A stretch of DNA of 64,000 nt from Fusicatenibacter_A intestinipullorum (GCA_019117495.1 DWZP01000031.1:212741-276740), one strand, 5' to 3'. Counted from the stretch's first letter, positions 43,401 to 51,830 are shown. Numbers and translations are program-made. The notes: generated by a model from the letters alone, not told the origin.

Positions 43401-43523
43401 TCCATGGGTAACGCCGTAGTTGCCGGCATGACCTTTAACACGCTGTTCGGTATCTTCCTGATTCCGGTATGCTTTGTAGTTGTAGAAAAATTCTTCAGCA
43501 AAAAGAAGAAAGAAGAAGCCTGA
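40410..43523 (+). CDS. RND multidrug efflux pump, AcrB/MexB (HAE1) family
   Basis: A 1037-residue inner-membrane proton/drug antiporter of normal length. The first helix MARFFIDRPVFAMVLAI is canonical. The proton-relay aspartates are in GLVVDDAIVVVEAVEHH near residue 405, and the second-half LIGLAAKNAILIVEYAK with its lysine is near residue 935. Two large periplasmic porter domains lie between membrane groups. No TolC/OprM gene is adjacent, so the outer-membrane partner must be elsewhere. The start has AAGGAGG. Confidence 0.95.
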   Translation: MARFFIDRPVFAMVLAILITLLGAIAGFSLPIAQYPNITKPRISVTTNYTGASAQTVEESVAQAIEQKVNGVENMLDMSSTSTATGEYSLNVQFNLEKNADIAAVEVQNRVSQANSSMPQEVTAYGITTTKESAETIMYFALTSPNNTYDSMFLRTYADVNFIDAVKRVKGVSTVDEYGPEYSMRIWLNPEKLAQLNLTTSDIETAVEAQNIQAPVGTVGARPTVDEQEKQYSANAQGRLKTPEEFGNIIIRSINGENLYLKDIARIEEAPRSDLVLSRLNGGASVVFPVSLTSDANSIETVSQIREVLADAEKRFPADMKLTVIQDNTQFITESLNKVAHTFFEALVLVIFVIFMFLGSWRATLIPLLAVPVSLVGTFASFVLLGFTINTLTAFALILAIGLVVDDAIVVVEAVEHHIQDTGLTPKEATYRAMSEVSGPVVAIAFVLSAVFIPTAFTGGTVGELYKQFAITISVSMMLSALIALSLTPALCALILKPKKDEAEIKGFIGKAVHAFNKWFERTLAKYVTNVEKCIRHAKVVMACLLVGVILIGFLFKITPSGYVPNEDMGMSAVSFSLPEGASSNRNIQLMGELSKEVQKFPGVDYVMEVSGVDILSSAQKASAGLVVVAMKPYAERDTTIQDIIPMIQGLGPKFPDATVMAFQPPALPGASSTGSLSMYIMNLGGEDVSLMNDRAQEFLAKARQRPEIGMIYTTLNTTTPMYKFNVDRDKAQSLNVPVSSVFSALQTFLGGYEINDLNNFGRTWKVVMQADDKYRSNVDDMRYFFVRSNDGTMVPLNTLVTYDNENSSVVMTRFNGARAIKIAGDPAEGYSTGQAMTALEEVAAETLPVTYSYEWTDQSRDQIEAGNRSMQIFVISLIFVFLCLAALYESWTIPLAVLLSVPTAVLGCILGQYLRGQQNDVYMQIGLIMLIGLAAKNAILIVEYAKMNMEKGMGVVDAAVEASRLRLRPILMTSFAFILGCLPLAVATGPGAGARVSMGNAVVAGMTFNTLFGIFLIPVCFVVVEKFFSKKKKEEA

Positions 43524-43543
43524 TAAAAGTAAATAATTAGTGA

Positions 43544-43576
43544 AAAATGCCCTGCTTGACGGCGGGGCATTTTTTA
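43544..43576 (+). terminator. Terminator of the RND operon
   Basis: AAATGCCC pairs with GGGGCATTT, then a T run, about 20 bases after the pump stop. Confidence 0.85.
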
Positions 43577-43650
43577 TAGCAGGAATTTTTAAATTTGTGT
43601 TGTATAATAGTTAGAGTAAACAAACTATTTTGAAATAGAGGGGAATTTGC

Positions 43651-45375
43651 TTGAACAGATTAAAAGAACAAAGCCGCTTTCTGCGCAATGTGTGGTTTTT
43701 AACCAAGAGCTACTGGCAGTCGGAAGAACGCTTGAAGGCATTTGCCCTGCTGGCGGTAATAATTGCGCTTACGCTGGCGGTTGTATATGTAATTGTTTTA
43801 ATTAACGATTGGTTTAACGTATTTTATGAAGCGCTGCAAAATTATGACACCGAGAAAATTTTTGATGAACTGATACATTTTTCGTGGCTGGCCGCGCTGT
43901 ACATTATTTTAATGGTATATTCGTTTTATTTGCAGCAGGTGCTTATAATTAACTGGCGCCGCTGGCTTACAGACCGCTACATAGACGAATGGCTGCGCAA
44001 TAAAACTTATTACCGTCTGCAGGTTTTCGGTGCCGATACCGATAACCCTGACCAGCGTATCAGTGAAGATGTGCGCCTGTTTGTGGAAATGACGCTGACT
44101 TTCAGTATCGGCGTTTTAAAGGCGGTATGCACATTTGTATCGTTCGTATTTGTTTTGTATAATATTTCCGGGCCGCTCGATTTTACGCTTTGGGGGCACA
44201 GCTTCCATATCGAAGGCTATATGGTGTGGGTTGCGCTTATTTATTCGGCGCTTGGCACCTGGGTAACGCATGTTGCCGGCAAAAAACTGGTTGGGCTTAA
44301 TTTTGTGCAGCAGCGTTACGAGGCAGATTTTCGTTTCAGCATGATGCGTATGCGCGAAAACGCCGAGAGCATTGCTTTTTACAGCGGCGAAGGGCGCGAG
44401 GGCAGCATTTTTAAAAAGCGTTTTGCACTGCTTTTGGATAACTTCTGGAAAATTATTCAAAAACGCAAACAGCTTATCTGGATTAATTCCGGTTATTCGC
44501 AGATTGCCATTATTTTCCCGATGGTTGTGGCAATGCCGCGCTACTTGTCGCACCAGATTACGCTGGGCGGGCTGATGCAGGTAAGCAACGCTTTCGGTAA
44601 AGTACAGGAATCGCTTTCGTATTTTGTTGATATGTACGCTTCCATTGCCGAATGGCAGTCTGTTGTTAACCGTCTTACAGGCTTCGGGCTGCACATGCAT
44701 GAAGTTAAGCAGGAAAAATTGCAGCCGGATTTGCAGCGTGAGTTATCTGATGGCGGCATTGCAGCCAGACAGCTTGATATAACGCTGCCGGACGGGCATG
44801 TTTTGATTGACGGTGCGGAATTTAACCTGCGCCGCGGTGAAAATATTTTAATCAAAGGGCCAAGCGGCAGCGGCAAAAGCACTTTGCTGCGCGTTCTGGC
44901 AGGCATCTGGCCGTATGTAAAAGGCAGGCTTGCCATGCCGGAAGCGGAAAAAACCATGTTTATTCCGCAAAAACCTTATCTGCCGCTCGGCACTCTGCGC
45001 GAGGCGCTGCTGTACCCCGGCGGGCATGAGTGCAGTGATGAAGAACTGAAAAACGTGCTTGCAAAATGCAGCATAGGCTATTTAGCAGAAAATTTATATG
45101 TTGAAGCGGACTGGGCGCATGTTTTAAGCGGCGGCGAACAGCAGCGCGTGGCTTTTGCGCGTGCGCTTATTTATAAGCCGGACTGGCTGTTTCTGGATGA
45201 AGCAACCTCTGCTCTTGACGAGGCTACGGAAAAAGCCATGTACACTTTAATTTCTGCCGAAATGCCGCAGACTACGGTTATCAGTATCGGGCACAGAAGC
45301 ACTTTAAACAGCTTCCATCAGGCAGGGCTGTTTTTAGATAAAAACTTGAAAAAATTATCTTTCGGCTATCTTTAA
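43651..45375 (+). CDS. ABC transporter, SbmA/BacA-YddA family, fused permease and ATPase
   Basis: A 574-residue protein. The N-terminal 330 residues form the SbmA/BacA-like membrane domain (ABC_membrane_2), with WRRWLTDRYIDEWLRNKTYYRLQ near residue 111 and NPDQRISEDVRLF near residue 131. The ATPase half has Walker A GPSGSGKST at about 403, signature LSGGEQQRVAFARAL, and Walker B WLFLDEATSALDE. YddA-type transporters and their peroxisomal ABCD relatives move long-chain or peptide-like substrates; the substrate here is unknown. The TTG start at 43651 follows GAGGGG by seven bases. Confidence 0.9.
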   Translation: MNRLKEQSRFLRNVWFLTKSYWQSEERLKAFALLAVIIALTLAVVYVIVLINDWFNVFYEALQNYDTEKIFDELIHFSWLAALYIILMVYSFYLQQVLIINWRRWLTDRYIDEWLRNKTYYRLQVFGADTDNPDQRISEDVRLFVEMTLTFSIGVLKAVCTFVSFVFVLYNISGPLDFTLWGHSFHIEGYMVWVALIYSALGTWVTHVAGKKLVGLNFVQQRYEADFRFSMMRMRENAESIAFYSGEGREGSIFKKRFALLLDNFWKIIQKRKQLIWINSGYSQIAIIFPMVVAMPRYLSHQITLGGLMQVSNAFGKVQESLSYFVDMYASIAEWQSVVNRLTGFGLHMHEVKQEKLQPDLQRELSDGGIAARQLDITLPDGHVLIDGAEFNLRRGENILIKGPSGSGKSTLLRVLAGIWPYVKGRLAMPEAEKTMFIPQKPYLPLGTLREALLYPGGHECSDEELKNVLAKCSIGYLAENLYVEADWAHVLSGGEQQRVAFARALIYKPDWLFLDEATSALDEATEKAMYTLISAEMPQTTVISIGHRSTLNSFHQAGLFLDKNLKKLSFGYL

Positions 45376-45411
45376 TTTCTTTTATGATGAGTACAAAAGG
45401 AGGTACAACCA

Positions 45412-46581
45412 ATGATGCCAATGGAAATAGCGCCCGGTATTTATGATGTGGGTGCAACGGACTGGATTGTGAGGGATTTTCACGGATATAAGACCGAGCG
45501 CGGCGCTTCATACAACAGTTATTTAATTGTTGATGAAAAAATCTGCCTTATTGATACCGTTAAGGCCTGCTATGCAGATGAACTTTTGGAGAAAATACGC
45601 CGTGTTGCTGACCCTGCCAAAATAGATTACGTAGTGGTAAACCATGTTGAACCTGACCATGCGGGTGCGCTGCCGGAGGTGTTAAAAGCGGCCCCAAATG
45701 CTAAATTTGTTATTACCATGCAGGGAAAAAACGAGGCTTTGCGCCATTACGGCGATGGCTTTGACTTTATGGTTGTTAAGGAAGGCGATAAAATAAGCCT
45801 TGGCAGCCGTGAACTGACTTTTGTGCCCATGCCGATGCTGCACTGGCCCGACAACATGGTAACCTACTGCCCGCAGGACGGTATTCTGTTCAGCAACGAT
45901 GCGTTTGGACAGCATTATGCTTCTTCTAAACGCTTTGATGACGAAGTTGACGAATATGTTTTGTTCTATGAAGCGAAAAAATATTTTGCCAATATTTTGT
46001 GGCCGTATGCGCGTTTAATCGGCGGTGCGCTAAAAAAAGCCTCTGCGCTTGATATTAAAATGATTGCTCCGGCGCACGGCGTTATCTGGCGCAGCAAAAT
46101 TGCGCAGATTCTTGAAAAATATGCAGCCTGGGGAACGGGCGTTAACGGCAAAAGCGTTGTTATTGCCTACGATACCATGTGGGGCGGCACGGAAGCGCTG
46201 GCACGAGCCATGATTGAAGGCGCTGCCGCTGCCGGTGCAAAAGTGCAGCTGATGCGTATGGACAGAACCCCTTGCAGCACTGTTGCGGCAGAATTGTTTG
46301 AAGCGGGCGGACTGCTTGTAGGTTCACCAACTTTAAACAGCGGCATGATGCCGACAATCGGCGGTATGCTGGTTTATTTAAAAGGCTTGCAGCCTAAAGG
46401 CAAAAAAGCGGCAGCTTTTGGCACCTGCGGCTGGGCAGGCGGTGCGCAGAAAGATATGGAAGCTATGCTTACGGCAGGAGGGTTCGATTTACAGCCCGGA
46501 TTTAACTGCAAATGGCGTGCCTGCGTTGATGAAACCGAAGCAGCGCGGCAGTTTGCCTATGAGTTCGCTAAAAATCTGTAA
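45412..46581 (+). CDS. Flavodiiron protein (FprA-type O2/NO reductase)
   Basis: A 389-residue A-type flavodiiron protein. The beta-lactamase-like half has the diiron ligands HVEPDHAG near residue 79, LHWPDNM near 143, NDAFGQH near 163 and PAHGVIW near 221. The flavodoxin half starts near residue 250 with the FMN loop AYDTMWGGTEALA. These cytoplasmic enzymes reduce O2 to water or NO to N2O in anaerobes, using rubredoxin or F420-type donors. The start has AAGGAGGT. It fits an anaerobic lifestyle. Confidence 0.94.
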   Translation: MMPMEIAPGIYDVGATDWIVRDFHGYKTERGASYNSYLIVDEKICLIDTVKACYADELLEKIRRVADPAKIDYVVVNHVEPDHAGALPEVLKAAPNAKFVITMQGKNEALRHYGDGFDFMVVKEGDKISLGSRELTFVPMPMLHWPDNMVTYCPQDGILFSNDAFGQHYASSKRFDDEVDEYVLFYEAKKYFANILWPYARLIGGALKKASALDIKMIAPAHGVIWRSKIAQILEKYAAWGTGVNGKSVVIAYDTMWGGTEALARAMIEGAAAAGAKVQLMRMDRTPCSTVAAELFEAGGLLVGSPTLNSGMMPTIGGMLVYLKGLQPKGKKAAAFGTCGWAGGAQKDMEAMLTAGGFDLQPGFNCKWRACVDETEAARQFAYEFAKNL

Positions 46582-46595
46582 TTTTTAAATAATGG

Positions 46596-46634
46596 CAGCG
46601 GTGGAATTTACAAAAATTTCATCGCTGTTTTTTA
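46596..46634 (+). terminator. Terminator after the flavodiiron gene
   Basis: CAGCG...AAATTT stem pairs with AAATTTC...CGCTG, followed by TTTTTTATT. Confidence 0.85.
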
Positions 46635-46642
46635 TTTATGCC

Positions 46643-46671
46643 TTGCCAAAAGTCGAAAAGTCAAATATAAT
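46643..46671 (+). promoter_or_regulatory. Promoter of the ctsR-clpC operon with overlapping CtsR box
   Basis: TTGCCA (46643-46648), 17-base spacer, TATAAT (46666-46671). The spacer holds two CtsR-like heptads, AGTCGAA (46651-46657) and AGTCAAA (46659-46665). The known CtsR box has two RGTCAAA heptads three bases apart; here they are one base apart and the first has one mismatch. Autoregulation by CtsR is likely, with a possibly altered operator. Confidence 0.65.
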
Positions 46672-46712
46672 AAGTGTAAAACAATACATCTAAATTTATG
46701 GGGTAATCAGAT

Positions 46713-47123
46713 ATGAGAAATCTTGCTGATGCAATAGAAAATTTTATTATCCGCCAGTTGCTGGAGGACAGCGAGGACACTGTGCTGGTGCAGCGCAATG
46801 AACTGGCCGATAAATTATCGTGCGCTCCGTCGCAGATAAGCTATGTTATAAGCACGCGCTTTACGCCGGAAAAGGGCTATCTTGTGGAGTCGCGCCGTGG
46901 CAGCGGCGGCTTTGTGCGCATTGTGCGGGTTACGCCGCCCAACAAGGAAGCCAAACGCCGGGAAACTGCGCAGGCTCTTTTGGAGCACTGGGCGCACCGC
47001 GGCATGGTTACGGCCCGCGAATATGCTCTTTTAAAATATATGCTTGAAATTATAAATGCGGATGAAAAGAAAAAAATAACTGTATTACAGAATGCCATAA
47101 GTAAGATGATGCAGGTGAGGTGA
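46713..47123 (+). CDS. ctsR: CtsR family transcriptional repressor
   Basis: A 136-residue repressor of class III heat-shock genes. The N-terminal winged helix has the conserved RNELADKLSCAPSQISYVISTRF helix-turn-helix (residues 28-50) and the ESRRGSGGFVRI wing near residue 60, with the conserved GG turn thought to sense heat. The C-terminal domain, targeted by ClpC, is short. In Bacillus mcsA and mcsB lie next; here clpC follows directly after five bases, and a CtsR-like box overlaps the promoter. Confidence 0.93.
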   Translation: MRNLADAIENFIIRQLLEDSEDTVLVQRNELADKLSCAPSQISYVISTRFTPEKGYLVESRRGSGGFVRIVRVTPPNKEAKRRETAQALLEHWAHRGMVTAREYALLKYMLEIINADEKKKITVLQNAISKMMQVR

Positions 47124-47128
47124 CAGAT

Positions 47129-49837
47129 ATGTTATGCCAGAAATGCGGCAAAAAAGAGGCCGTTGTGCACGTAGTGTGCATGGTAAACAATAAACAGATT
47201 GACAAGTGGCTGTGCGCGGACTGCGCCGAAAAGCTGATGCCGTACGCCGTCAGCGGCGGCGGGCGCACTGTTGACCCGCGCAATTTGCTTGAAACATTAT
47301 TTTTTGGCGGTGAGCAGGCAAAACCGCAGGAACGCCGTTTTACCAAACGGATGGCTTCTATTTTAGAAAATGCCATGCGCAGTGCGCTGGATCGCGGGCA
47401 TGACCACCTCGGTACGGAGCATTTGCTGCTGGCGCTTTTAAACGAAAAGGACTGTTACGGAGTAAGGGTGCTTGAAAAGCTGGGCATTAACCCTGTTGCC
47501 GTGGCGGAAGAAGTGGAAAAAGCCATGGACCCGGCGGGCAATTTGCAGATTATCATCGGCTATACGCCGCGTGCCAAACGCGCGCTTGAAATTGCTGCCG
47601 AAACCGCACTGGCTTTAAAATCGCCGCAGGTAGGCTCCGAGCATTTGCTGATGGGCATTTTGCGCGAGGACAAAGGTATGGGCGGCACCGTGTTGCGCAA
47701 GTTCAACATTACTGCGGAACAGGTATGGCAGATTATCCGTTCTATCCGTGAACATCAGCCGTCCGTTCCTGGCTTTGAAGAACCGGAAATGCCTTCGTAT
47801 TATGATGAAATGCCGGAAGAAGCATCGCTTGAGGTTTTAAACGAATTTGGGCGCAATTTGAACGAACTGGCGGCAGCAGGCAAAATTGACCCTGTAATCG
47901 GCAGGGAAAACGAAATTGAAAGAGTTATACAGATTTTGTGCCGCCGTACCAAGAATAACCCTGTTTTAATCGGCGAGGCCGGTGTAGGCAAAACGAGCGT
48001 GGCAGAAGGCCTGGCACAGCGAATTGTTGACGGCAAGGTGCCGGAGCTTTTGCGCAGCAAAACCGTTTTTTCTCTGGAAATCGGGTATCTTGTGGCCGGT
48101 GCCAAATACCGGGGCGATTTTGAAGAACGCTTGAAGGATATTCTGGAAACCATTAAAGAAAACAAGGATATAATTCTTTTTATAGACGAACTGCATACCA
48201 TTATCGGCGCGGGCGCAGGGGAAGGCGGCACAGATGCGGCCAATATTATAAAACCTGCCCTTGCAAGGGGCGAATTGCAGGTTGTAGGTGCTACGACGCT
48301 CAGCGAGTACCGCAAGCATATTGAAAAAGATGCGGCGCTGGAACGCAGGTTCCAGCCGGTTGTGGTTGCCGCGCCGGATGCCGATGCGGCACTGTCGATT
48401 TTAAAAGGCCTGCGCGAAAAATATGAAGAATTCCATAAACTGCATGTTACCGATGCGGCGCTGGAAGCGGCGGTAAAGCTTTCCAACCGCTATATTACCG
48501 ACCGCAACCTGCCGGACAAAGCCATTGACCTGATGGACGAGGCCTGCGCAAAAGTAAAACTGCAAAACTATAAACTTTCCATACCCGTGCAGGAAAAAGA
48601 ACGCGAGCTTGCACAGGTACGCAAGGAAAAGGCTTCGGCAATTTCGCGCCAGCAGTATGAACTGGCGGCGCAGCTGCGCGATAAGGAAGCCATACTTGAA
48701 ATGGGGCTTACCTATGAAAAAAGCAATTATGACCGTGCGATAGGCAAACAGCCGGAAGTTACTGAGGAGGACATTGCCGCTGTTATTTCACAGTGGCTTA
48801 ACATTCCTCTGCAAAAACTTACGCAGACGGAATCGGAACGCCTGCTGCATATGGAGGACGATTTGCACAAGCGTGTTATCGGCCAGAGCGAAGCGGTTGA
48901 AGCGGTGTCCAAAGCCATCCGCCGTGCGCGTGCCGGGTTTAAGGATAAAAACAGGCCGGTGGGTTCGTTCCTCTTTCTTGGCCCGACCGGCGTAGGCAAA
49001 ACGGAACTTGCCAAAGCGCTGGCAGAAAATATGTTCGGCGACGAGCGTGCGCTTATCCGTTTTGATATGTCCGAGTACATGGAAAAACATACGGCATCCC
49101 GCCTTGTAGGCGCGCCTCCTGGCTATGTTGGCTATGAAGAAGGCGGCCAGCTTACGGACGCCGTGCGCAGAAGGCCATATTCCATTATTTTGCTCGATGA
49201 AATTGAAAAGGCGCATCCGGACGTGTTTAACCTGCTTTTGCAGATTATGGAGGACGGGCGCCTTACCGACGGGCAGGGGCGTACAACCGATTTCCGCAAC
49301 TGCGTGATTATTATGACGAGCAACGCCGGTGCGCGGATGCTTGCCGATACCAAACCGCTGGGCTTTACGCTTGGCGAAGCGCAGGAAGATAAAGACCGCA
49401 AAAATAAAGTGCTGGCGGAAATTAAAAATGTGTTTCGCCCGGAATTTTTAAACAGAATTGACGAGATTACGGTTTTCGATTCCCTGCATTATGACGAACT
49501 TGTTGAAATAATTAAAAATATGCTGCGCGATTTGCGCGCCAAACTTGCCGAAAACGGGCTGACACTGGAAGTTTCGCAGGAAGCAAGGGAGCTTTTGGTA
49601 AAAGAAGGCAGCGATACTCGTTATGGCGCAAGACCTTTGCGCCGTGCCGTGCGCAAGATGCTGGAGGACCCCGTAAGCGATTTGTACCTGGCGGGCATGT
49701 TTAAAGCGGGCGATACCATTTGCGCAAGCGTCGGCGAAAGCGGCAACATTGTTTTTACGCCTAAAAAAGTTGAAGTGGTGTTAACGCACGAAGAAATACA
49801 TCCGGCGGAGGTAAATAATGGCCAAAACCAAAACTAA
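47129..49837 (+). CDS. clpC: ClpC AAA+ unfoldase with N-terminal McsA-type zinc finger
   Basis: A 902-residue protein about 85 residues longer than usual ClpC. Residues 1-35 carry four zinc-ligand cysteines (C3, C6, C29, C32) in the pattern of the McsA N-terminal finger. Then come the Clp_N repeats (about 70-215), AAA-1 with Walker A near 282, the UVR-containing middle domain (about 485-515) and AAA-2 with GPTGVGKT near 618. No mcsA or mcsB gene is present in the operon, so the finger may have been taken over from McsA. The ATG at 47129 is eight bases after GAGG; the GTG at 47120 overlaps the ctsR stop. radA overlaps the end by 20 bases. Confidence 0.94.
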   Translation: MLCQKCGKKEAVVHVVCMVNNKQIDKWLCADCAEKLMPYAVSGGGRTVDPRNLLETLFFGGEQAKPQERRFTKRMASILENAMRSALDRGHDHLGTEHLLLALLNEKDCYGVRVLEKLGINPVAVAEEVEKAMDPAGNLQIIIGYTPRAKRALEIAAETALALKSPQVGSEHLLMGILREDKGMGGTVLRKFNITAEQVWQIIRSIREHQPSVPGFEEPEMPSYYDEMPEEASLEVLNEFGRNLNELAAAGKIDPVIGRENEIERVIQILCRRTKNNPVLIGEAGVGKTSVAEGLAQRIVDGKVPELLRSKTVFSLEIGYLVAGAKYRGDFEERLKDILETIKENKDIILFIDELHTIIGAGAGEGGTDAANIIKPALARGELQVVGATTLSEYRKHIEKDAALERRFQPVVVAAPDADAALSILKGLREKYEEFHKLHVTDAALEAAVKLSNRYITDRNLPDKAIDLMDEACAKVKLQNYKLSIPVQEKERELAQVRKEKASAISRQQYELAAQLRDKEAILEMGLTYEKSNYDRAIGKQPEVTEEDIAAVISQWLNIPLQKLTQTESERLLHMEDDLHKRVIGQSEAVEAVSKAIRRARAGFKDKNRPVGSFLFLGPTGVGKTELAKALAENMFGDERALIRFDMSEYMEKHTASRLVGAPPGYVGYEEGGQLTDAVRRRPYSIILLDEIEKAHPDVFNLLLQIMEDGRLTDGQGRTTDFRNCVIIMTSNAGARMLADTKPLGFTLGEAQEDKDRKNKVLAEIKNVFRPEFLNRIDEITVFDSLHYDELVEIIKNMLRDLRAKLAENGLTLEVSQEARELLVKEGSDTRYGARPLRRAVRKMLEDPVSDLYLAGMFKAGDTICASVGESGNIVFTPKKVEVVLTHEEIHPAEVNNGQNQN

Positions 49838-51179
49838 ATTTGTGTGCCAGAACTGCGGTTACACAACGGCCAAATGGATGGGGCGCTGCCCCGAATGCGG
49901 CACGTGGGACAGCCTGGCAGAAGAACTGGAAACGCCGGCTTCCGGCCCGCAGCAAAGCTTTTTAATGCCGAAAGAAGCGCCCAAGCCCAAAACGCTTGAC
50001 AAAGTAATGCTTACGGAGGTTGAGCGCCTTAAAACAGGCATTAACGAATTTGACAGGGTGCTCGGCGGCGGGCTTGTGCCCGGCAGCCTTGTGCTTTTGG
50101 GCGGCGACCCTGGCATCGGCAAATCAACCATGCTTTTGGATGCCGGTATCCGCTTCAGCGCCGGGGGCATTAAAGTTTTATATGTGTCGGGTGAAGAATC
50201 GGAAGCACAGACCGCTATGCGTGCGCGCAGGCTTGGCAAACCGGGCACGGCGCTGCTGGTGATGACCGCGACCGACCTTGACGCCGTGCTTTTGCAGGCC
50301 AAAGAGGTACAGCCGCAGATACTTGTTATAGATTCCATTCAGACTATGTATAACCCGGAGCTGCAAACGGCGGCAGGCAGCGTGGGGCAGGTGCGCGAAT
50401 GTACTGCCAAACTGCTGCGTTTTGCCAAAGCAACCGGCATTGCCGTTATTATCATCGGGCACGTTACCAAGGACGGCAATATTGCCGGGCCGCGACTTTT
50501 GGAACATATGGTTGACGTTGTGCTGCAGTTTGAAGGCGACAGGTCATATTCCTTCCGCGTTTTGCGCGCGCTGAAAAACCGTTTTGGTTCTACCAGCGAA
50601 AGCGGGATATTTTCGATGGAAACAGGCGGCTTAAAAGAAGTAGCCAACCCTGCCGGGCTGTTTTTGGAAAACCGTGCCGAAAACGCGCCGGGCAGCGTGG
50701 TTTGCGCCTGTATGGAAGGCAACCGCCCGATTATGGTTGAAGTGCAGGCTTTGGTTGCCAAAACGCCTTACGGCATGCCGCGGCGTACGGCCGTTGGGTT
50801 TGACTACAACCGCGTAAATATGTTGCTGGCTATTTTGGAGCGGCGGCTGGGCATGGATTTTGGCAATTTTGATGCTTATTTAAACGTTGTTGGCGGCATG
50901 AAAATTACCGAGCCTTCGGCAGACCTTGCCGCGGCGGCAGCTCTGGTATCGAGCTACCGCAACAAGTCCGTGCCGCATGGTGTGCTGGTGGTGGGCGAAG
51001 TGGGGCTTACAGGCGAAATACGCCGCGTTGCCGGTACGGAGCGGCGCATACGCGATGCTGCAAACCTTGGCTTTACAAAATTTGTAGTGCCAAAGGGAAA
51101 ACTTAATATGGAGCAGAAAATATCGGGCATTGTTCAGGCGGCGACGCTTGAAGAAGCGCTGAACGCAATTTTTAATTAA
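49818..51179 (+). CDS. radA: DNA repair protein RadA/Sms
   Basis: A branch-migration helicase in recombination. The 453-residue protein has the N-terminal zinc finger (C10, C13, C24, C27), Walker A GGDPGIGKST at 95-104, the RadA-specific KNRFG motif near residue 254 and a Lon-like C-terminal domain. The ATG lies within the end of clpC and has GGAGG. The gene order clpC-radA is conserved in Firmicutes; disA, the usual next gene, is missing. Confidence 0.96.
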   Translation: MAKTKTKFVCQNCGYTTAKWMGRCPECGTWDSLAEELETPASGPQQSFLMPKEAPKPKTLDKVMLTEVERLKTGINEFDRVLGGGLVPGSLVLLGGDPGIGKSTMLLDAGIRFSAGGIKVLYVSGEESEAQTAMRARRLGKPGTALLVMTATDLDAVLLQAKEVQPQILVIDSIQTMYNPELQTAAGSVGQVRECTAKLLRFAKATGIAVIIIGHVTKDGNIAGPRLLEHMVDVVLQFEGDRSYSFRVLRALKNRFGSTSESGIFSMETGGLKEVANPAGLFLENRAENAPGSVVCACMEGNRPIMVEVQALVAKTPYGMPRRTAVGFDYNRVNMLLAILERRLGMDFGNFDAYLNVVGGMKITEPSADLAAAAALVSSYRNKSVPHGVLVVGEVGLTGEIRRVAGTERRIRDAANLGFTKFVVPKGKLNMEQKISGIVQAATLEEALNAIFN

Positions 51180-51184
51180 AGAAG

Positions 51185-51207
51185 CGGGCTTAACGGCCCG
51201 TTTTTTT
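51185..51207 (+). terminator. Terminator after radA
   Basis: CGGGC pairs with GCCCG around TTAACG, then seven T residues. Confidence 0.85.
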
Positions 51208-51230
51208 GTATGTTTTATGCGGCAAAAGCG

Positions 51231-51259
51231 TTGACACAAATTAACTACTATGATAAAAT
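51231..51259 (+). promoter_or_regulatory. First of two promoters before carD
   Basis: TTGACA (51231-51236), 17-base spacer, TAAAAT (51254-51259). Confidence 0.7.
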
Positions 51260-51268
51260 AAATAAATT

Positions 51269-51297
51269 TTGACATTTTTACTCCTTGGTGTTACAAT
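51269..51297 (+). promoter_or_regulatory. Second promoter before carD
   Basis: TTGACA (51269-51274), 17-base spacer, TACAAT (51292-51297). The two sites are 38 bases apart, in tandem, and would give leaders of about 80 and 43 bases. Confidence 0.7.
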
Positions 51298-51346
51298 AAA
51301 AGAGTATTAGGGCGAAAGCTGGCATTTTGTACAAGGAGGGGCGCCA

Positions 51347-51829
51347 ATGTTTTCCGTAGGAGATAAAGTTGTATATCCGATGCATGGTGCAGGTATTGTG
51401 CAGGCCATAGAGCAGCATGAACTTGCCGGTGAAGCGGTGGATTATCTGGTTATGGTAATGCTTCTTACCGATATGCGTGTTATGGTGCCGCTTAAAAATG
51501 TGGAACGTGTCGGTTTGCGTCATATTATCACCAAAGATGAAATTCCGGGTATTGAAAAAGTGCTCGGCACACCGGTTGAGTTTAACGCCAAAGGCATTAC
51601 CTGGAACCGGCGCTTTAATATGTATCTTGAAAAAATGAAAAGCGGCAATGTGCTTGATGTTGCCGAAGTTATACATATCCTGCAGACGCAGGAAAACGAG
51701 AAAAAGCTGTCCACCGGAGAACGAAGGCTTTTGGGAAACGCGCGCCAGATACTGGTGAGCGAGATGATGCTGGTTTGCGATGAAAGCCAGAAAGACGCCG
51801 AAAAGTGGCTTGATAAATTTTTTGAATAA
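51347..51829 (+). CDS. carD: CarD/CdnL-like RNA-polymerase-binding regulator
   Basis: A 160-residue protein. The N-terminal Tudor-like RID domain begins MFSVGDKVVYPMHGAGIVQ, the typical CarD/TRCF start, and contacts the RNA polymerase beta subunit in known cases. The C-terminal helical domain has WNRRFNMYLEKMKSGN and the LSTGERRLLGNARQIL segment, matching CdnL-type members. It may support rRNA or housekeeping promoters. The start has AGGAGGGGC. It has its own promoters and terminator. Confidence 0.92.
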   Translation: MFSVGDKVVYPMHGAGIVQAIEQHELAGEAVDYLVMVMLLTDMRVMVPLKNVERVGLRHIITKDEIPGIEKVLGTPVEFNAKGITWNRRFNMYLEKMKSGNVLDVAEVIHILQTQENEKKLSTGERRLLGNARQILVSEMMLVCDESQKDAEKWLDKFFE

Positions 51830-51830
51830 A

